From OMOG01 sp041485845 (GTDB taxonomy: Bacteria > Acidobacteriota > Terriglobia > Bryobacterales > Bryobacteraceae): 7,262 bases of DNA. Within the stretch, counting starts at the first letter, position 1. Each line of letters starts with the position of its first letter. Shown here in pieces: positions 5,649 through 7,262 of this stretch. Below the pieces are notes generated by a model that searched no databases, was not told the DNA's origin, and saw only the letters and a list, made by a program, of their open reading frames with translations. The stretch spans positions 1-7,262 of the forward strand of contig JBGPKH010000471.1 in assembly GCA_041485845.1 (NCBI GenBank). The letters run 5' to 3'. Made by a program: the position numbers and the translations under genes.

Positions 5649-7168
5649 GGTTTGTCCACGCCGCGCGGCTTGTCGAGATCGCGCATGAGGCCGATCAGGC
5701 CGATCGGTCCTTCCGGCCGCAGCAGCGGGAACAGGATGACGTCGCGAATGGAACGCGAGCCGGTCAGAATCATGGTGAGGCGGTCGATGCCGATGCCTTC
5801 GCCGCCGGTCGGCGGCATGGCGTAGGAGAGCGCGCGCACGTAATCCTCGTCCATCTGGTGGGCCTCTTCGTCGCCGCGCTCGCGCATGGCCAACTGCATG
5901 TCGAAACGCCGCCGCTGTTCCTGCGGATCGTTGAGCTCGGTGTAGGCGTTGCCGATCTCCATGCCGGCCGCGTAAATCTCGAAGCGCTCGACGAATGCCG
6001 GATCGTCGGGCTTGTTCTTGGAAAGCGGCGAAGTCTCTACGGGGTAGTCGTAGATCATCGTCGGCTGGATGAGCTGCTCCTCCACGCGCCGCTCAAAGAT
6101 ATCGGTGAGCGCTTCCCCCGCGGTGGCTTTGCCGGAGTGCCGCAGCAGCCACTCGGGATTCGCCACGTCCTCCAGCGCCGGACGGTCTTCGCCCTCCCAG
6201 AAGTGCGCCACGGCCTCGCGCATGCTGAAGCGCTCCACGCAGTTGAAGTCGAGCTTGCGGCCCTGGTATTCCACTTCGCCCGATCCGGTGGCATCCCGCG
6301 CCACCTGCGCCAGAAGCTCGGCGGAAAAGTCCATCAGGCCGCGATAATCGGTGTAGGCCTGGTAGAACTCGAGCATGGTGAACTCGGGATTGTGATGGGT
6401 CGAGAGTCCCTCGTTGCGGAAGTTGCGATTGATTTCGTAGACCCGCTCCAGGCCGCCCACCACCAGCCGCTTCAGGTACAACTCTGGCGCGATGCGCAGG
6501 TAGAGATCGATATCGAGCGTGTTGTGGTGCGTCACGAAGGGCCGTGCGGTGGCCCCGCCGTAAAGCGGCTGCATCATGGGAGTTTCCACCTCGATGAAGC
6601 CGCGAGCCTCGAGTTGACGGCGAAATGAAGCGATGATCCGCGCGCGCGTGACAAACACCTTACGCACTTCGGGATTGGCGATGAGATCCAGATATCGCTG
6701 CCGATAGCGCGTTTCCACGTCTTCCAGACCGTGCCACTTCTCGGGCATGGAAAGCAGCGTCTTGGAGAGGAACTCGAGCTTCTCCGCGTGTACGCTCAGC
6801 TCGCCGGTCCGGGTGCGGAAGAGGTGGCCTTCCACCCCGATGATGTCGCCCAAATCCACCAGCTTGAAAAGCTGGTAATCGCGCTCGCCCACGGCGTCCT
6901 TCTTCACGTAGATCTGGAGCCGCTCGCCGGATTGCTGCAAGTGGGCGAAGCCGGCCTTGCCCATGTGGCGCAGCGTCATGATGCGCCCGGCGATGCGCAC
7001 GCGCATCTCAGGCGACAGTTCTTCGGCGGTCTTCGCGCTGTAGCCGGCGATCACCTCCGGGATGGTGTGGGTGAATTCGAATCTTTGGCCGTACGGCCGG
7101 TGGCCCAACGCCTCGAGTTCGCGAATCCGCGACAGGCGCTGCTTGAGTAGCTCGTCTTCCAGCGACAA
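5645..7168 (-). CDS. lysS: Lysyl-tRNA synthetase, class II, 507 aa
   Basis: This enzyme charges tRNA-Lys with lysine in the cytoplasm, using ATP. Length and order of parts are typical. An OB-fold anticodon-binding domain spans about residues 55-140 (VRIAGRIMTLRHMGKAGFAH). The class II catalytic core follows. Motif 1 is around FIEVETPMMQP (191-201), motif 2 is FRNEGLSTHHNPEFTMLEFY (250-269), and motif 3 is GEGIGIDRLTMILTGSRSIR (456-475) followed by DVILFPLLRP. Both the ERVYEINRNF strand (241-250) and GNAYTELNDP (406-415) are standard for the enzyme. The start is a TTG at 7168-7166, supported by AAGGAG six bases upstream and by the MSLEDELLKQRL N-terminus expected for the family. It is the first gene of a two-gene unit with lolC, which it overlaps by four bases. 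The gene diverges from a glycosyltransferase at the right edge. Confidence 0.98.
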   Translation of the reverse strand: MSLEDELLKQRLSRIRELEALGHRPYGQRFEFTHTIPEVIAGYSAKTAEELSPEMRVRIAGRIMTLRHMGKAGFAHLQQSGERLQIYVKKDAVGERDYQLFKLVDLGDIIGVEGHLFRTRTGELSVHAEKLEFLSKTLLSMPEKWHGLEDVETRYRQRYLDLIANPEVRKVFVTRARIIASFRRQLEARGFIEVETPMMQPLYGGATARPFVTHHNTLDIDLYLRIAPELYLKRLVVGGLERVYEINRNFRNEGLSTHHNPEFTMLEFYQAYTDYRGLMDFSAELLAQVARDATGSGEVEYQGRKLDFNCVERFSMREAVAHFWEGEDRPALEDVANPEWLLRHSGKATAGEALTDIFERRVEEQLIQPTMIYDYPVETSPLSKNKPDDPAFVERFEIYAAGMEIGNAYTELNDPQEQRRRFDMQLAMRERGDEEAHQMDEDYVRALSYAMPPTGGEGIGIDRLTMILTGSRSIRDVILFPLLRPEGPIGLIGLMRDLDKPRGVDKP

Positions 7169-7174
7169 AAAGGG

Positions 7175-7180
7175 CTCCTT
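7175..7180 (-). promoter_or_regulatory. Ribosome binding site of lysS
   Basis: On the minus strand AAGGAG (7180-7175) lies six bases before the TTG start codon. It decides this non-ATG start. It is one arm of a small palindrome, CTCCT-T-AGGAG (7175-7185), whose other arm reads AGGAGGGG on the plus strand at 7181-7188. Confidence 0.85.
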
Positions 7181-7197
7181 AGGAGGGGAAATAAGCT

Positions 7198-7225
7198 ATT
7201 ATAAGTCTTCGTTTGCGACGGTCCA
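7198..7225 (-). promoter_or_regulatory. Probable lysS promoter
   Basis: The minus strand carries a perfect -10 TATAAT (7203-7198). A -35-like TGGACC (7225-7220), matching 4 of 6 consensus bases, lies 16 bases upstream. The predicted start at about 7191 gives a leader of roughly 23 bases containing the AAGGAG ribosome site. The -35 lies within the first codons of the divergent glycosyltransferase gene. Confidence 0.6.
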
Positions 7226-7262
7226 TCTCCATTATCATCCCTGCCTACAACGAAGAAACACG
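7213..7262 (+). CDS. Glycosyltransferase family 2, N-terminal fragment (3' end outside window)
   Basis: The frame beginning at the TTG at 7213 reads LRRSISIIIPAYNEET to the window edge. The SIIIPAYNEE strand-loop is the nucleotide-sugar-binding start of family 2 (GT-A fold) glycosyltransferases. These transfer a sugar from an activated donor to lipid, polysaccharide or protein acceptors, often at the inner membrane. The frame is closed upstream by a TAA at 7192-7194. The only ordinary start codon between is the TTG at 7213. An AGGAGGGG at 7181-7188 is too far from it (about 24 bases) but would be well placed for the in-frame ATT at 7198 or ATA at 7201. The exact start is therefore open. Only 16 codons are visible, so the acceptor and specificity cannot be judged. 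Confidence 0.65.
   Translation, partial: MRRSISIIIPAYNEET

Noticed and set aside
5858..6628. Plus-strand open frame of 256 codons
   Set aside because: It is antisense to lysyl-tRNA synthetase, whose three class II motifs are intact.
7206..7256. Inverted repeat TCTTCGTT / AACGAAGA
   Set aside because: Eight-base arms 35 bases apart, one of them inside the conserved AYNEE codons of the glycosyltransferase; chance is a sufficient explanation.

Overview
The window is about 62-65% GC by eye, with dense gene packing and G/C-ending codons. It most resembles a soil-type Acidobacteriota genome of the Bryobacterales / Candidatus Solibacter kind. That placement rests on general impression only: a MacB-type permease followed by a hypothetical exported protein, a BlaI-M56 pair whose peptidase carries TonB-like C-terminal domains, and a lysS-lolC pair. 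No rRNA, tRNA, CRISPR array, insertion sequence or prophage was seen.

Layout. (1) Bases 1-864 (+) hold the C-terminal part of a MacB/FtsX-type ABC permease. It overlaps by 8 bases an unrecognised exported protein (857-1786, +), whose first codons contain two abutting perfect palindromes. (2) Bases 1787-2119 contain no convincing gene. (3) A BlaI/MecI-family repressor (2155-2526, +) and an M56 (BlaR1-type) membrane metallopeptidase (2523-4406, +) form a translationally coupled operon. Its promoter has a -35/-10 pair that places the transcription start at or next to the blaI ATG, and three overlapping ATTAGTA/TACTAAT half-sites cover the -10 and the start codon. (4) On the minus strand, lysS (7168-5645) runs into a LolC/E-type permease gene (5648-4407) with a 4-base GTGA overlap. 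The permease stop codon abuts the stop codon of the M56 gene with no base between them. (5) At the right edge a glycosyltransferase family 2 gene (about 7213 onward, +) begins divergently from lysS.

How the genes work together. The BlaI-M56 pair should be a signal-responsive switch: the membrane peptidase senses an envelope signal and relieves repression by BlaI, and BlaI very probably represses its own operon. No beta-lactamase or penicillin-binding sensor domain is present. In place of the sensor, the peptidase carries TonB-C-like, Ala-rich helical, POTRA-like and TonB-C-like segments. Inside this gene an ATG preceded by a near-perfect Shine-Dalgarno sequence, in frame and at the start of a signal-like segment, could make the periplasmic half as a separate 356-residue protein. 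This nested gene and the leaderless operator-promoter are the most interesting signals in the window. The lysS-lolC unit combines translation with lipoprotein export, but the ATPase gene lolD that normally accompanies lolC is not next to it.
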